This document shows positions 26,147-35,881 of a stretch of DNA of 64,000 nucleotides, in pieces. Position numbers and translations under genes: made by a program. Position 1 is the first letter of the stretch, and every line of letters starts with the position of its first letter. The DNA comes from Enterobacter hormaechei subsp. hoffmannii (GTDB lineage Bacteria; Pseudomonadota; Gammaproteobacteria; Enterobacterales; Enterobacteriaceae), in assembly GCF_001729745.1 (NCBI RefSeq), contig NZ_CP017186.1:2232001-2296000 (forward strand). The letters run 5' to 3'. The notes under the pieces are model-generated. The model saw only the letters and a list, made by a program, of their open reading frames with translations. It was not told the origin of the DNA and searched no databases.

Positions 26147-29100
26147 TTACGCTTTCTCGATGTTGACCAGAAACGCTTTATACTCCGGCGTTTGCGAGTT
26201 GGAATCGCCGACGTTTGGCGTCAGGGTATTGGCGATGTAGCCTTTCTGCGCCACCCCTTCAAAGCCCCAGTGCAGCGGGATGCCGACGGTTTCTACCTGC
26301 TGGCCGTGTACGTTCAGACTTTGCAGACGACGGGTGACCACCGCTACCGCGCGAATAAAGCCGCGCTTGCTGCTCACCGTCACGCGATCGCCATTGGCAA
26401 TGCCTTTCGCCTTCGCCAGCGTTTCGCTTATCTCCACAAACTGTTCCGGCTGCGCGATGGCGTTAAGCCGCGCATGTTTGGTCCAGGTATGGAAATGCTC
26501 AGTCAGGCGGTAGGTAGTTCCGACATACGGGAACTTGTCCTTTTTACCTAAACGCAGCACGTCATCTTCATAGATACGCACTACCGGGCTGGAAACTACG
26601 TTCGGGTGCAGCGGGTTAGTGCCGAGCGGCGTTTCCATCGGCTCGTAATGTTCCGGGAACGGCCCTTCCGCCAGCTTGTCGATGGCAAACAGACGTCCCA
26701 GCCCTTCCGGCTGCATGATAAACGGCCCGGTGTTGCTGCCCGGTGCGGCGGTGTTGAAGTCCGGGATATCGTTCCCCGTCCACTTCGTGCCGTTCCACTC
26801 GATCAGCATGCGTTTCGGATCCCACGGCTTACCGTTCACGTCTGCGGAGGCACGGTTGTACAGTACGCGGCGGTTCAACGGCCACGCCCATGCCCAGCCC
26901 AGCGTGTTGCCCAGGCCTGACGGATCGGCGTTATCACGGTTGGCCATCTGGTTACCCTGCTCCGTCCAGCTGCCGGTGTAGATCCAGCAGGACGAGGCCG
27001 TGGTGCCGTCGTCACGCAACAGCGCGAAGCTATTGAGCAACTGGCCTTTCTTCGCCACCAGATTGCCGTTGGCATCGTACAGATCGGCCAGCGCCACGCC
27101 GTTGTTCTCTTTTGCCACCTCTTCAGACTCAGGATGATCCGGCTGCTTGTAGTTCCAGCTCATCTTCAGCAGCGGCTCAGCGCCTTTGCCGCCTTCGGTG
27201 CGGTACATTTCGCGCAGGCGATGGTAAATCCCGGCCAGAATTTCGCCGTCATTACGCGCTTCACCCGGCGCATCCTGACCTTTCCAGTGCCACTGTAGCC
27301 AGCGGCCAGAGTTGGCAATAGAACCGTCCTCTTCCGCAAAGCAGGTCGATGGCAGGCGGAACACCTCGGTCTGAATGGATGCCGGATCGACATCGTTAGA
27401 CTCGCCGTGGTTCTGCCAGAACGTAGACGTTTCGGTGACCAGCGGATCGATAACCACCATGTACTTCAGCTTGCTCAGGCTGCGAACGACTTTGTTTTTA
27501 TCCGGGAATGATGCCACCGGGTTAAAGCCCTGGCAGATATACCCCGTGACGTCGCCCTGATCCATCATGTTGAAATACTTGATGACATCGTAAGCCTGAT
27601 CCCATTTCGGCAACCACTCAAAGCCCCAGTCATTCTCTTTCTGCGCCGCATCGCCGTAGAACGATTTCATCAGACTGACGGCAAACTTCGGATAGTTACT
27701 CCAGTAGTTCACCTGGTCCGGACGCGTCGCTTTTGGCGTGTTGGCGTCAAGCCAGCTTTGCCAGTCGGTCTGCTTCTCCGACGGCAGGGTCAGGTAACCC
27801 GGCAGGCTGGTCGACAGCAGGCCGAGATCGGTTAAGCCCTGAATGTTGGAGTGTCCGCGCAGGGCGTTCACGCCACCACCGGCCATCCCCATGTTGCCGA
27901 GCAGCAGCTGGATCATCGCCATGGTACGGATGTTCTGCGCGCCCACGGTATGCTGCGTCCAGCCCAGCGCGTACAGGAAGGTGGTTGTTCTGTCGGCGGC
28001 ACTGGTGGAGGCCAGCACTTCACATACTTTCAGGAAGTCTGCTTTCGGCGTACCGCAGATGTTTTCCACCACGTCTGGCGTATAACGGGAAACATGCTGT
28101 TTCAGCAAGTTCCACACGCAGCGCGGATCGGTCAGGGTCTCATCGCGTTTCGCGTAGCCGTTTTCGTCGAATTGATAGTTCCAGGACGATTTATCGTACT
28201 GACGTTTCTCTGCGTCATAGCCGCTGAACAGGCCATCTTCGAAGGCGAAATCTTCCCGCACCAGCAGGGCGGCATTGGTGTAATGCTTAACGTATTCCGC
28301 GTTAATCTTATTGTTTTCGATCAGGTACAACAGCACGCCGGAAAGGAACGTAATATCCGTACCGGAGCGGATCGGCGCATAAATATCAGCCACCGATGCC
28401 GTACGCGTAAAGCGTGGATCGACGACAATCAGCGTCGCATCGTTGTTGTTTTTTGCTTCCATCGCCCAGCGGAATCCCACCGGATGGGCTTCAGCGGCGT
28501 TACCGCCCATCACCACCACGACGTTTGCGTTTTTGATATCAACCCAGTGGTTGGTCATCGCACCGCGACCAAACGTTGGAGCAAGACTTGCTACCGTTGG
28601 TCCGTGTCAGACGCGCGCCTGGTTATCAACCGCCAGCATGCCGAGGGAGCGCACAAATTTTTGCGTCAGCATGCCGGTCTCATTACTTGCCGCAGATGCA
28701 CACAGCATCCCGGTGGAGGTCCAGCGGTTTACCGTAACGCCCTGCTCGTTCTTTTCAATAAAGTTGGCGTCGCGATCCGCTTTCATCAGTTTTGCAATAC
28801 GTGAGAAGGCCTCGTCCCAGGAGATGCGCTGCCATTTATCAGAGCCCGGCGCACGATATTCCGGATAGCGCAGACGGTTTTCACTGTGGACGTAGTCCAG
28901 CAGCCCCGCCCCTTTCGGGCAAAGCGCCCCGCGGCTCACCGGATGGTCCGGGTCCCCTTCAATATGATAAATCGCTTCTTTGGCGTTCTTCGCGCCATCA
29001 CCCAGGCTATACATTAATAGCCCACAACCCACGGAGCAGTATGTGCAGGTGTTACGGATCTCTTTCGCGCGCAGCAGTTTATAGTTGCGTGCCTGAGCCA

Positions 29101-29194
29101 GCGCCATTTTGGGAGCGAATCCCAGCATTGCGGCTGTTGTTCCGGCCATACCGCCCGCGCAGATTTTAAAAAATTGTCTGCGGCTGACGTCCAT
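26147..29194 (-). CDS. fdnG: Formate dehydrogenase-N, selenocysteine-containing catalytic (alpha) subunit
   Basis: 1015 residues when the in-frame TGA at 28607-28609 is read as selenocysteine (residue 196, context NQARV-Sec-HGPTV). The twin-arginine signal SRRQFFKICAGG directs export through Tat. CTYCSVGC starts the [4Fe-4S] site. A bis-MGD molybdenum cofactor and the Sec residue oxidise formate in the periplasm, the first step of formate-nitrate respiration. Upstream ATGs are ignored because the family starts MDVSRRQF. Reading continues in frame on both sides of the TGA, so this is not a broken gene. E. coli FdnG has the same length and Sec position. Confidence 0.97.
28565..28609 (-). promoter_or_regulatory. 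Selenocysteine UGA and bacterial SECIS hairpin
   Basis: Directly after the UGA the mRNA folds: GACCAA pairs with UUGGUC, and inside it GG-U-AGCAA pairs with UUGCU-CC around a GUC loop, leaving one bulged U. A bulged U near the apical loop is the SelB recognition feature of bacterial SECIS elements. Placement next to the UGA is as in E. coli fdnG. Confidence 0.85.
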
Positions 29195-29256
29195 TGCTGT
29201 CCTCGTTATCTGATAAGACTTCGCGCCGCAAACTAACAGCAAAGCCCCTGTTTTTT

Positions 29257-29270
29257 TTGCGTCAAATCAA
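29257..29270. promoter_or_regulatory. FNR-like site in the fdnG promoter
   Basis: TTGCGTCAAATCAA matches the FNR consensus TTGAT-N4-ATCAA at 8 of 10 positions, about 63-76 bp upstream of fdnG. TACTCCT at 29318-29324 resembles a NarL heptamer. Anaerobic and nitrate control of fdn through FNR and NarL is established in E. coli; the sites here are by-eye matches. Confidence 0.5.
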
Positions 29271-29414
29271 GGTCGCCGAACTTCGCCCCCTTAATAGTCA
29301 CCGCCGGTATGATTTATTACTCCTTTCGGGTTAACCGCGAAACAGAAAATTCGCCTGGTGAATGGGTTAGATGCTATAAGTTTACCCTTTGATTTTTATC
29401 AGACTGGCAGGGTA

Positions 29415-30293
29415 ATGGACAGAAAAAGAGCAACGCTGATTGGCCTGGTGGCCATACTGCTGTGGAGCACCATGGTGGGTCTCATCCGCAGCGTCAGTGA
29501 GGGACTTGGCCCGGTGGGGGGCGCAGCGATGATCTACACCGTCAGCGGATTATTGTGTCTGGCGACGGTAGGTTTCCCTGATATTAAACGGTTTTCGAAA
29601 GGCTATCTCACTGCGGGCAGCGTCCTGTTTGTCAGCTATGAAATGTGCCTTGCCCTGTCGCTTGGCTTTGCCGCGACGCGCTCGCAGGCAATTGAGGTGG
29701 GCATGGTCAATTATCTCTGGCCAAGCCTGACGATTGTGTTCGCCATTTTGTTCAACGGTCAAAAATCCACCCTGTGGGTGATCCCCGGCTTAGCGATCTC
29801 CCTGCTGGGCGTGGGCTGGGTCTTAGGCGGCGAAAACGGGCTGCACGTTCACGACATCATGCTAAACATCGTTTCCAGCCCGCTGAGCTACGGGCTGGCA
29901 TTTACCGGTGCCTTTATCTGGGCCGCCTACTGCACCGTCACCAGCAGGTATGCCAGAGGGCAAAATGGCATTACTCTTTTCGTCCTGCTGACCGCCCTGA
30001 GCCTGTGGGTCAAATATGCCGTCAGCGATCAGCCCGAAATGGTATTCAGCGTGCCGGTAGTCGTGAAGCTGTTGATGTGTGGTGTTGCCCTTGGCTTTGG
30101 CTACGCCGCCTGGAACATTGGGATCCTCCACGGTAACGTCACGGTGCTTGCGGCCGTCTCCTACTTCACCCCGGTACTCTCTGCCGCGCTGGCGGCTATT
30201 ATGCTGAGCTCTCCGCTTTCATTCTCATTCTGGCAAGGTGCATTAATGGTTTGCGCCGGATCATTACTTTGCTGGTATGCCACCCGCAAATAG
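29415..30293 (+). CDS. yddG: Aromatic amino acid / methyl viologen exporter, DMT family
   Basis: 292 residues with ten hydrophobic segments of two EamA repeats. Segments VEVGMVNYLWPSLT-like (IEVGMVNYLWPSL), FIWAAYCTVTSRYARG and AAVSYFTPVLSAALAA agree with E. coli YddG, an inner-membrane exporter of aromatic amino acids also linked to paraquat export. The start at 29415 gives the family length and follows GGCAGGG; an upstream in-frame ATG at 29358 would add 19 residues not found in YddG. Divergent from fdnG as in E. coli. Confidence 0.93.
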   Translation: MDRKRATLIGLVAILLWSTMVGLIRSVSEGLGPVGGAAMIYTVSGLLCLATVGFPDIKRFSKGYLTAGSVLFVSYEMCLALSLGFAATRSQAIEVGMVNYLWPSLTIVFAILFNGQKSTLWVIPGLAISLLGVGWVLGGENGLHVHDIMLNIVSSPLSYGLAFTGAFIWAAYCTVTSRYARGQNGITLFVLLTALSLWVKYAVSDQPEMVFSVPVVVKLLMCGVALGFGYAAWNIGILHGNVTVLAAVSYFTPVLSAALAAIMLSSPLSFSFWQGALMVCAGSLLCWYATRK

Positions 30294-30301
30294 CATTTTA
30301 A

Positions 30302-30332
30302 TTTTACCGGGCACGAATCATGCCCGGTAAAA
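30302..30332 (+). terminator. Terminator-like hairpin after yddG
   Basis: TTTTACCGGGCA and TGCCCGGTAAAA form a perfect 12-bp stem with a seven-base loop, eight bases after the yddG stop. Confidence 0.7.
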
Positions 30333-30917
30333 ATTAACATTATTTTAATATGTGATCACAATAAAGAATATTATTTATAACATTCGTATGTATTTCTATT
30401 TCTGTATAGAGTACTCATAGAAAGTCAGATCCGTTGTGGAAATTGACATAAACTGACAACGCGTGTAATTAATTCAACCCCAATATTCCCGCGCTATATA
30501 GCACATAGTGCAATAGTTTATTTCTGGATGTTTCTTTTAAAAAGCAGTTGCTGGCTTCCGGATAAATCCACAAACCACTGTTTTATAAGTCAATAACGCG
30601 CCCCATTCCTTGACATTATCTGCCAAGCCCTTTTATCTCCCTCTAAAAACAAAAACGCATGGCAACTATTTCCAGCCTTATTATCGTGTTTTGTTAATAA
30701 TCAATTTATGTATATAAATTAACCTTATTGAGCGATTTAAGGGAAATTTATCGGATCAGGATCACACTAATTGAAATTATCTTTAATATTTTGAAACTTA
30801 TTATTGAAAGCAGTCTACGGAATTTTAAAAATAGTCTGCCATTGACGATAAGCCTCGTTTAAAAATCGCTCAGGTGGCTTAGGAAATACCTAAATAAAAT
30901 TATAAGGGTTAGTTAAG
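30333..30917 (+). other. Long AT-rich upstream region of the porin gene
   Basis: No gene can be supported in these 585 bases. The stretch is rich in A/T tracts (for example TTAATATTTTGAAACTTATTATT), as expected for a regulated porin promoter bound by H-NS and OmpR-type proteins. TGTGATCACA at 30351-30360 looks CRP-like but lacks the needed spacing. The porin ribosome site is AAGGGTTAGTTAAG. A small RNA gene cannot be excluded by eye. Confidence 0.5.
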
Positions 30918-31991
30918 ATGAAACTTAAATTAGTTGCAGTGGCAGTGACTTCCATGTTGGCGGCTGGCGTTGTTAACGCGGCTGAAGTTTTTAACAAAGA
31001 CGGTAACAAACTGGATCTGTACGGCAAAGTTACTGGTCTGCACTATTTTTCTGATGATGCTGGTAGCGACGGCGACAAAACGTACGTTCGTCTGGGCTTC
31101 AAAGGTGAAACTCAGATCAACGATCAGCTGACCGGATACGGCCAGTGGGAATATGAGTTCAAGGGCAACCGCTCTGAAGCTCAGGGTTCCGACGGCAACA
31201 AAACCCGTCTGGCCTTCGCTGGTCTGAAATTCGATGAATTCGGTTCCTTCGACTACGGTCGTAACTACGGTGTTGCTTATGACATCGGCGCATGGACTGA
31301 CGTTCTGCCAGAGTTCGGTGGCGATACCTGGACGCAGACTGACGGCTTCATGACCGGTCGTACCACTGGCGTTGCCACCTACCGTAACACCGACTTCTTT
31401 GGTCTGGTTGACGGCCTGAACGTGGCTGCCCAGTACCAGGGTAAAAACGACCGTACAGAGATCACCGAATCCAACGGTGACGGCTGGGGTATGTCTTCTA
31501 CCTATGAATTCGACGGCTTCGGTGTGGGTGCGACCTACGCGAAATCTGACCGTACTGACCGTCAGGTTCGTGCTGCAAGCAACCTGAACGCCGGTGGCGA
31601 AAACGCAGAAGTCTGGGCTGCTGGCCTGAAGTACGATGCGAACAACATCTACCTGGCAACCACCTACTCTGAAACCCGCAACATGACGGCGTTCGGTAGC
31701 GGTCACGTTGCCAACAAAGCACAGAACTTCGAAGTTGTGGCTCAGTACCAGTTTGACTTCGGTCTGCGTCCATCCATCGCTTACCTGAAATCCAAAGGTA
31801 AAGACATCGGTTCTTATGGCGACCAGGACCTGGTTGAATACGTTGACGTTGGCGCGAGCTACTACTTCAACAAAAACATGTCCACCTACGTTGATTACAA
31901 AATCAACCTCGTGGATGACAGCCAGTTCACCAAAGATGCCAAAGTGGCTACCGACAACATCGTGGCTGTAGGTCTGACCTACCAGTTCTAA
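30918..31991 (+). CDS. ompD: Outer-membrane general porin, OmpD/NmpC type
   Basis: 357 residues. Signal peptide [21 protein letters not shown] is cleaved before [16 protein letters not shown]. The protein reads as a 16-strand trimeric porin with the loop 3 constriction motif PEFGGDT, alternating YxFxF strands and the C-terminal strand VAVGLTYQF ending in Phe for BAM recognition. The position between yddG and narU is where E. coli carries nmpC and Salmonella ompD. It provides diffusion of small hydrophilic solutes. The exact paralogue name within the OmpC/OmpD group is less certain than the family. Confidence 0.88.
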   Translation: MKLKLVAVAVTSMLAAGVVNAAEVFNKDGNKLDLYGKVTGLHYFSDDAGSDGDKTYVRLGFKGETQINDQLTGYGQWEYEFKGNRSEAQGSDGNKTRLAFAGLKFDEFGSFDYGRNYGVAYDIGAWTDVLPEFGGDTWTQTDGFMTGRTTGVATYRNTDFFGLVDGLNVAAQYQGKNDRTEITESNGDGWGMSSTYEFDGFGVGATYAKSDRTDRQVRAASNLNAGGENAEVWAAGLKYDANNIYLATTYSETRNMTAFGSGHVANKAQNFEVVAQYQFDFGLRPSIAYLKSKGKDIGSYGDQDLVEYVDVGASYYFNKNMSTYVDYKINLVDDSQFTKDAKVATDNIVAVGLTYQF

Positions 31992-32004
31992 GATGTGTTA
32001 GTTC

Positions 32005-32037
32005 AAAAGGCCAGCCCTCGCGGCTGGCCTTTTTTTT
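32005..32037. terminator. Terminator between porin and smvA
   Basis: AAAAGGCCAGCC / GGCTGGCCTTTT stem with a five-base loop, followed by more T bases. It serves the porin and touches the smvA stop codon, so it may act in both directions. Confidence 0.88.
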
Positions 32038-33526
32038 ACTGCTGCCCTCCGACCTTCGCCAGACTAAACCAGATCCCGATCGCCAGAATCATCAGCATGG
32101 CTCCCGCACTGCCCAGGGCCACGCTGTGCGAGGTGATGAACGCGGTTTTCGCCGCCGTCATCACCGGCTCGGCCAGTGACGGCGTCAGCTCCTGCGCGAC
32201 CTTCATCGCTTCACCGATGGACGACGAGGCTTTATTGGTCAGCGACGCGCTCAGCCCCTGCGGCAGTACAATTGACGCCGAAAAGCTGCGGGTTAACAGC
32301 AGACCGAAAATGGCGATCCCGAGACCAGCGCCCAGCTCGTAGGACATGGTTTCGATCGCGCCTGCCGCGGCCGCTTTCTCTTTCGGCGCGGCAGCCATGA
32401 TCGCTGACGTCGATGCCAGCAGTGCGCTGGCGGCACTGAAGCCCAGCAGCACCATCAGGCTCCACGCCTGCCACTGTTGGGTGCTGAAATCGAGCGTCGA
32501 CAGGCCGATAAAACTGATCGCGCTTAGCCCCATGCCTCCGGCCGCGACAATGCGCAGCCCCAGACGCCCGACCAGCACACCCGCGATCGGCCCGCTAAAT
32601 CCGCTCGCCACCATTACCGGCAGCATAAATATCCCTGCTTCAAACGGCGTAAAACCATGCACGAACTGCAACTCCTGCGCCATCAGCAGTTCAAAGCCCA
32701 CCAGCGCAATCATGGCGGTCAATGCCATGACCACGCCGCTTAAAATAATGCGATGGCAAAACAGACGCATGTCGATCATTGGCACGCGCGCGCGCAGCTG
32801 GATACGGACGAAGATAAACAGCATCATCGCCCCGGTAAGCAGCGTAGAGGCCACCATCCACGGCGACAGCACCCCTTTCAGGGCGGTTTTGGCGCTGTAG
32901 ACCAGCAGTAAAATGGCGACAATCAGCATAATGGCATGGCTGATATTGAGCGGCTGCTCGGGCCGACCCTGCTGAGCAGGCACAAAGCGCGCAGCAAGCG
33001 AAACCACGATCAGCACGATCGGCACGTTAATCAGGAAGACCGAACCCCAGTAAAAGTGCTCCAGCAGCATGCCGCCAATCAGCGGGCCAAACGCCGCGCC
33101 GCCCGACCCAACGGCAGCCCAGACGCCAAGGGCGATGTTACGGTGCCGCACGTTAATAAACAGCGTGCGGATCCCTGCAAGCGTAGCCGGAATGATCATC
33201 GCCGCGCCAATCGCCAGCGACGCGCGGGCGGCAATCAGCCAGCCCGCGGACGGCGCAAAAGCCGCCGCTAACGATGACAGGCCAAACAGCACGCTGCCGA
33301 TCATCAGCAGGCGCTTAAAACCTATGCGATCGCCCAGCGCGCCCATCGGCAGCACCATCCCCGCCATCACCAGCGAGTAAATATCAATAATCCACAGCAA
33401 TTCGTTGCCGCTGGCACCCAGCGTCATGCTCAATGTTGGCGCCGCCACGTGCAGCACCGTCGCGTCAATCGCCACCGGGATATACACCAGCACGATAATC
33501 ACTAACGCTAACCACTGACGAAACAT
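32036..33526 (-). CDS. smvA: DHA2-type MFS efflux pump for cationic biocides
   Basis: 496 residues, 14 predicted membrane helices. It agrees closely with Salmonella SmvA over its length, e.g. VLVYIPVAIDATVLHVAAP, GVWAAVGSGGAAFGPLIGG (motif C region) and GFELLMAQELQFVHGF. SmvA exports quaternary ammonium compounds, methyl viologen, chlorhexidine and octenidine in exchange for protons. It is divergent from the TetR-type repressor smvR with operator-like repeats between them, a known arrangement in Klebsiella and Enterobacter. Confidence 0.95.
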   Translation of the reverse strand: MFRQWLALVIIVLVYIPVAIDATVLHVAAPTLSMTLGASGNELLWIIDIYSLVMAGMVLPMGALGDRIGFKRLLMIGSVLFGLSSLAAAFAPSAGWLIAARASLAIGAAMIIPATLAGIRTLFINVRHRNIALGVWAAVGSGGAAFGPLIGGMLLEHFYWGSVFLINVPIVLIVVSLAARFVPAQQGRPEQPLNISHAIMLIVAILLLVYSAKTALKGVLSPWMVASTLLTGAMMLFIFVRIQLRARVPMIDMRLFCHRIILSGVVMALTAMIALVGFELLMAQELQFVHGFTPFEAGIFMLPVMVASGFSGPIAGVLVGRLGLRIVAAGGMGLSAISFIGLSTLDFSTQQWQAWSLMVLLGFSAASALLASTSAIMAAAPKEKAAAAGAIETMSYELGAGLGIAIFGLLLTRSFSASIVLPQGLSASLTNKASSSIGEAMKVAQELTPSLAEPVMTAAKTAFITSHSVALGSAGAMLMILAIGIWFSLAKVGGQQ

Positions 33527-33548
33527 AAATTTCCTTTTCAGTTAAAAA

Positions 33549-33599
33549 CTGGACACATGTCCAGATTGCGATCCTACGTAAAGTTGAACACTTGTCCAG
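33549..33599. promoter_or_regulatory. Two SmvR-type operators between smvA and smvR
   Basis: Site 1 (33549-33564) CTGGACACATGTCCAG is palindromic except for the central CA. Site 2 (33584-33599) TTGAACACTTGTCCAG matches it at 13 of 16 positions. Centres are 35 bp apart. Site 2 overlaps TTGAAC, a -35 for smvR whose -10 is TACACT at 33608-33613, so SmvR would repress its own gene too. Confidence 0.75.
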
Positions 33600-33642
33600 C
33601 TCTTTGTTACACTCGTTTCGTTGCCATTGAGAGTGAGAAATT

Positions 33643-34218
33643 ATGCGTTATCTGAGCAAGGACGAGCGGCGGGAAGAGATCCTACAGGCCGCAATGCGCG
33701 TGGCGCTGACCGAAGGATTCGCTGCGATGACCGTGCGCCGAATCGCTACCGAAGCGGGCGTCGCCACCGGGCAGGTGCATCACCACTTTGCGTCGGCGGG
33801 CGAGCTTAAATCGCTGGCGTTTGTCAGGCTGATCCGCGATTTGCTGGATGCTGAAATCGTTGGCGAAAACGCAGGCTGGCGCGAGCGCCTGCATGCCATG
33901 CTCGGCAGCGATGACGGCGGGTTTGAGCCCTACATTCGACTGTGGCGGGAGGCGCAAATTCTCGCCAGCCGGGATAGCGATATCAAAGGCGCCTACGTTT
34001 TGACCATGGAGATGTGGCACCAGGAAACGGTCGCAATTATCCGCGCCGGTGCGGAGGCCAACGCCTTTACGCTTGCTGATCAGCCGGAAAATATCGCCTG
34101 GCGTTTAATTGGTCTGGTATGTGGCCTGGATGGCATATACGTCTTAAATATGCCTGAAATGGACGACGCGGCATTTAATAAGCATCTGGATAAACTTATC
34201 TCCCTCGAATTGTTTTAA
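33643..34218 (+). CDS. smvR: TetR-family repressor of smvA
   Basis: 191 residues. The N-terminal TetR helix-turn-helix is clear (RREEILQAAMRVALTEGF, TVRRIATEAGVATGQVHHHF); the rest is an all-helical ligand domain. It is divergent from smvA with two palindromes in the gap. Loss of SmvR function is known to raise SmvA-dependent biocide tolerance in Klebsiella. The gene here is full-length and unbroken. Confidence 0.93.
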   Translation: MRYLSKDERREEILQAAMRVALTEGFAAMTVRRIATEAGVATGQVHHHFASAGELKSLAFVRLIRDLLDAEIVGENAGWRERLHAMLGSDDGGFEPYIRLWREAQILASRDSDIKGAYVLTMEMWHQETVAIIRAGAEANAFTLADQPENIAWRLIGLVCGLDGIYVLNMPEMDDAAFNKHLDKLISLELF

Positions 34219-34272
34219 TACTCCCATCGGAGTATTAATTTCCGCAAATAGTTACAATTAGTAACACATAAA

Positions 34273-34314
34273 GCGAACCCTGATTCCCATTCCAAACTCA
34301 GGGATTCGCTTTTT
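34273..34314 (+). terminator. Terminator after smvR
   Basis: GCGAACCCTGA and TCAGGGATTCGC pair with one bulged base; TTTTTT follows directly. Confidence 0.85.
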
Positions 34315-34428
34315 TATCTATCCTTTCAGATGTATCCCATAACATCCTATAAATTTCATACGCCACTGACAGGTATCTTTCTGTTTTTCCTTCTTTTTTC
34401 TCTCCACTTCGGTAAGCAAGAGGGTGAT

Positions 34429-35814
34429 ATGTCACATCAAAGCGAGAAGAGTAATCAGCATCTGTTGAGTAACTGGAAACCGGAAAACGCGCAATTTTGG
34501 GAGAATAAAGGAAAACATATCGCACGAAGAAACCTGTGGATTTCCGTGGCGTGTTTGCTGCTCGCATTTTGTGTCTGGATGTTGTTTAGCGCTATTGCGG
34601 TAAATCTTAATAAGGTCGGATTTAATTTCAGCACCGATCAGCTTTTTATGCTAACGGCATTACCTTCTCTCTCCGGCGCGATATTGCGTGTCCCCTACTC
34701 TTTTATGGTACCGATATTTGGCGGACGTTACTGGACCGTGTTAAGCACCGTTATCCTGGTCGTACCCTGTGTCTGGCTTGGGATCGCCATCCAGAATACC
34801 GCCACGCCCTATTGGATCTTCATCATCATCGCGCTGCTGTGCGGTTTTGCCGGTGCCAACTTCGCTTCCAGCATGGGAAACATCAGCTTCTTCTTCCCGA
34901 AAGCCAGACAGGGCAGCGCACTGGGCATTAACGGCGGGCTGGGTAACCTGGGCGTGAGTGTGATGCAGCTGGTTGCGCCGCTGGTGATTTTCCTGCCGAT
35001 GTTTACCTTCCTCGGCGTGCACGGCGTACCGCAGGAGGATGGCTCGACGATGTGGCTGGCGAACGCGGCGTGGATCTGGGCGCCGCTGCTGATTCTGGCC
35101 ACCATTGCGGCGTTTTTTGGCATGAACGACATCGCCAGCTCGAAAGCGTCCATTGCCAGCCAGCTTCCGGTGCTTAAGCGCTTTCATCTCTGGCTGCTGA
35201 GCCTGCTTTATCTGGCAACCTTCGGCTCGTTTATCGGTTTCTCGGCAGGCTTTGCCATGCTGTCGAAAACCCAGTTTCCGGACGTTAATATCCTCCACCT
35301 CGCCTTCTTTGGCCCACTGATCGGCGCCCTGGCGCGTTCGGCTGGCGGAATGATTTCGGACAGACTGGGCGGCGTAAGGGTGACGCTGATCAACTTCGTC
35401 TTTATGGCCATCTTTAGCGCCCTGATTTTCCTGACGCTCCCCGGGTCTGGTTCAGGCAGCTTTATCGCCTTCTATCTGGTCTTTATGGGCCTGTTTCTGA
35501 CCGCAGGCCTGGGTAGCGGCTCGACCTTCCAGATGATCGCGATTATCTTTCGCCAAATCACCCTCGACCGCGTGAAAAAACAGGGCGGGAGCGATGAACA
35601 GGCACAGCATGAAGCGGTGACCGAAACGGCTGCGGCGCTGGGCTTTATCTCTGCCATCGGTGCGGTGGGCGGGTTCTTTATTCCCAAAGCCTTTGGCACC
35701 TCCCTGGCGATGACCGGTTCCCCGGTGGGCGCCATGAAAGTCTTCCTCGTGTTTTACATCGTCTGCGTGCTCGTCACCTGGCTGGTGTACGGCCGCAAAT
35801 CCTCACAAAAATAA
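34429..35814 (+). CDS. narU: Nitrate/nitrite transporter
   Basis: 461 residues with 12 membrane helices of the NarK/NarU MFS family. The nitrate signature GFAGANFASSMGNISFFFP and the second half motif GLFLTAGLGSGSTFQMI are intact. The start MSHQSEKSNQHLLSNWKPEN at 34429 follows AAGAGGGTG and matches NarU length; an in-frame ATG at 34330 would add a 33-residue hydrophobic leader not seen in the family. It sits directly before narZ, as in E. coli, and supplies nitrate or removes nitrite. Confidence 0.93.
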   Translation: MSHQSEKSNQHLLSNWKPENAQFWENKGKHIARRNLWISVACLLLAFCVWMLFSAIAVNLNKVGFNFSTDQLFMLTALPSLSGAILRVPYSFMVPIFGGRYWTVLSTVILVVPCVWLGIAIQNTATPYWIFIIIALLCGFAGANFASSMGNISFFFPKARQGSALGINGGLGNLGVSVMQLVAPLVIFLPMFTFLGVHGVPQEDGSTMWLANAAWIWAPLLILATIAAFFGMNDIASSKASIASQLPVLKRFHLWLLSLLYLATFGSFIGFSAGFAMLSKTQFPDVNILHLAFFGPLIGALARSAGGMISDRLGGVRVTLINFVFMAIFSALIFLTLPGSGSGSFIAFYLVFMGLFLTAGLGSGSTFQMIAIIFRQITLDRVKKQGGSDEQAQHEAVTETAAALGFISAIGAVGGFFIPKAFGTSLAMTGSPVGAMKVFLVFYIVCVLVTWLVYGRKSSQK

Positions 35815-35881
35815 TAACTACCTCTTCGCCGGAGCGTGATGCCTCACCCTCCGGCCATGTTATCGAAGCAGGAGAAATGTC

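Noticed and set aside
28558-28654. Apparent break in the formate dehydrogenase gene at a TGA codon
   Set aside because: The reading frame continues on both sides, the context is the known selenocysteine position of FdnG, and a SECIS-like hairpin with a bulged U follows directly. It is a selenoprotein, not a pseudogene.
30351-30360. TGTGATCACA upstream of the porin as a CRP site
   Set aside because: The two half-sites abut or overlap; CRP needs six bases between TGTGA and TCACA. Treated as chance.
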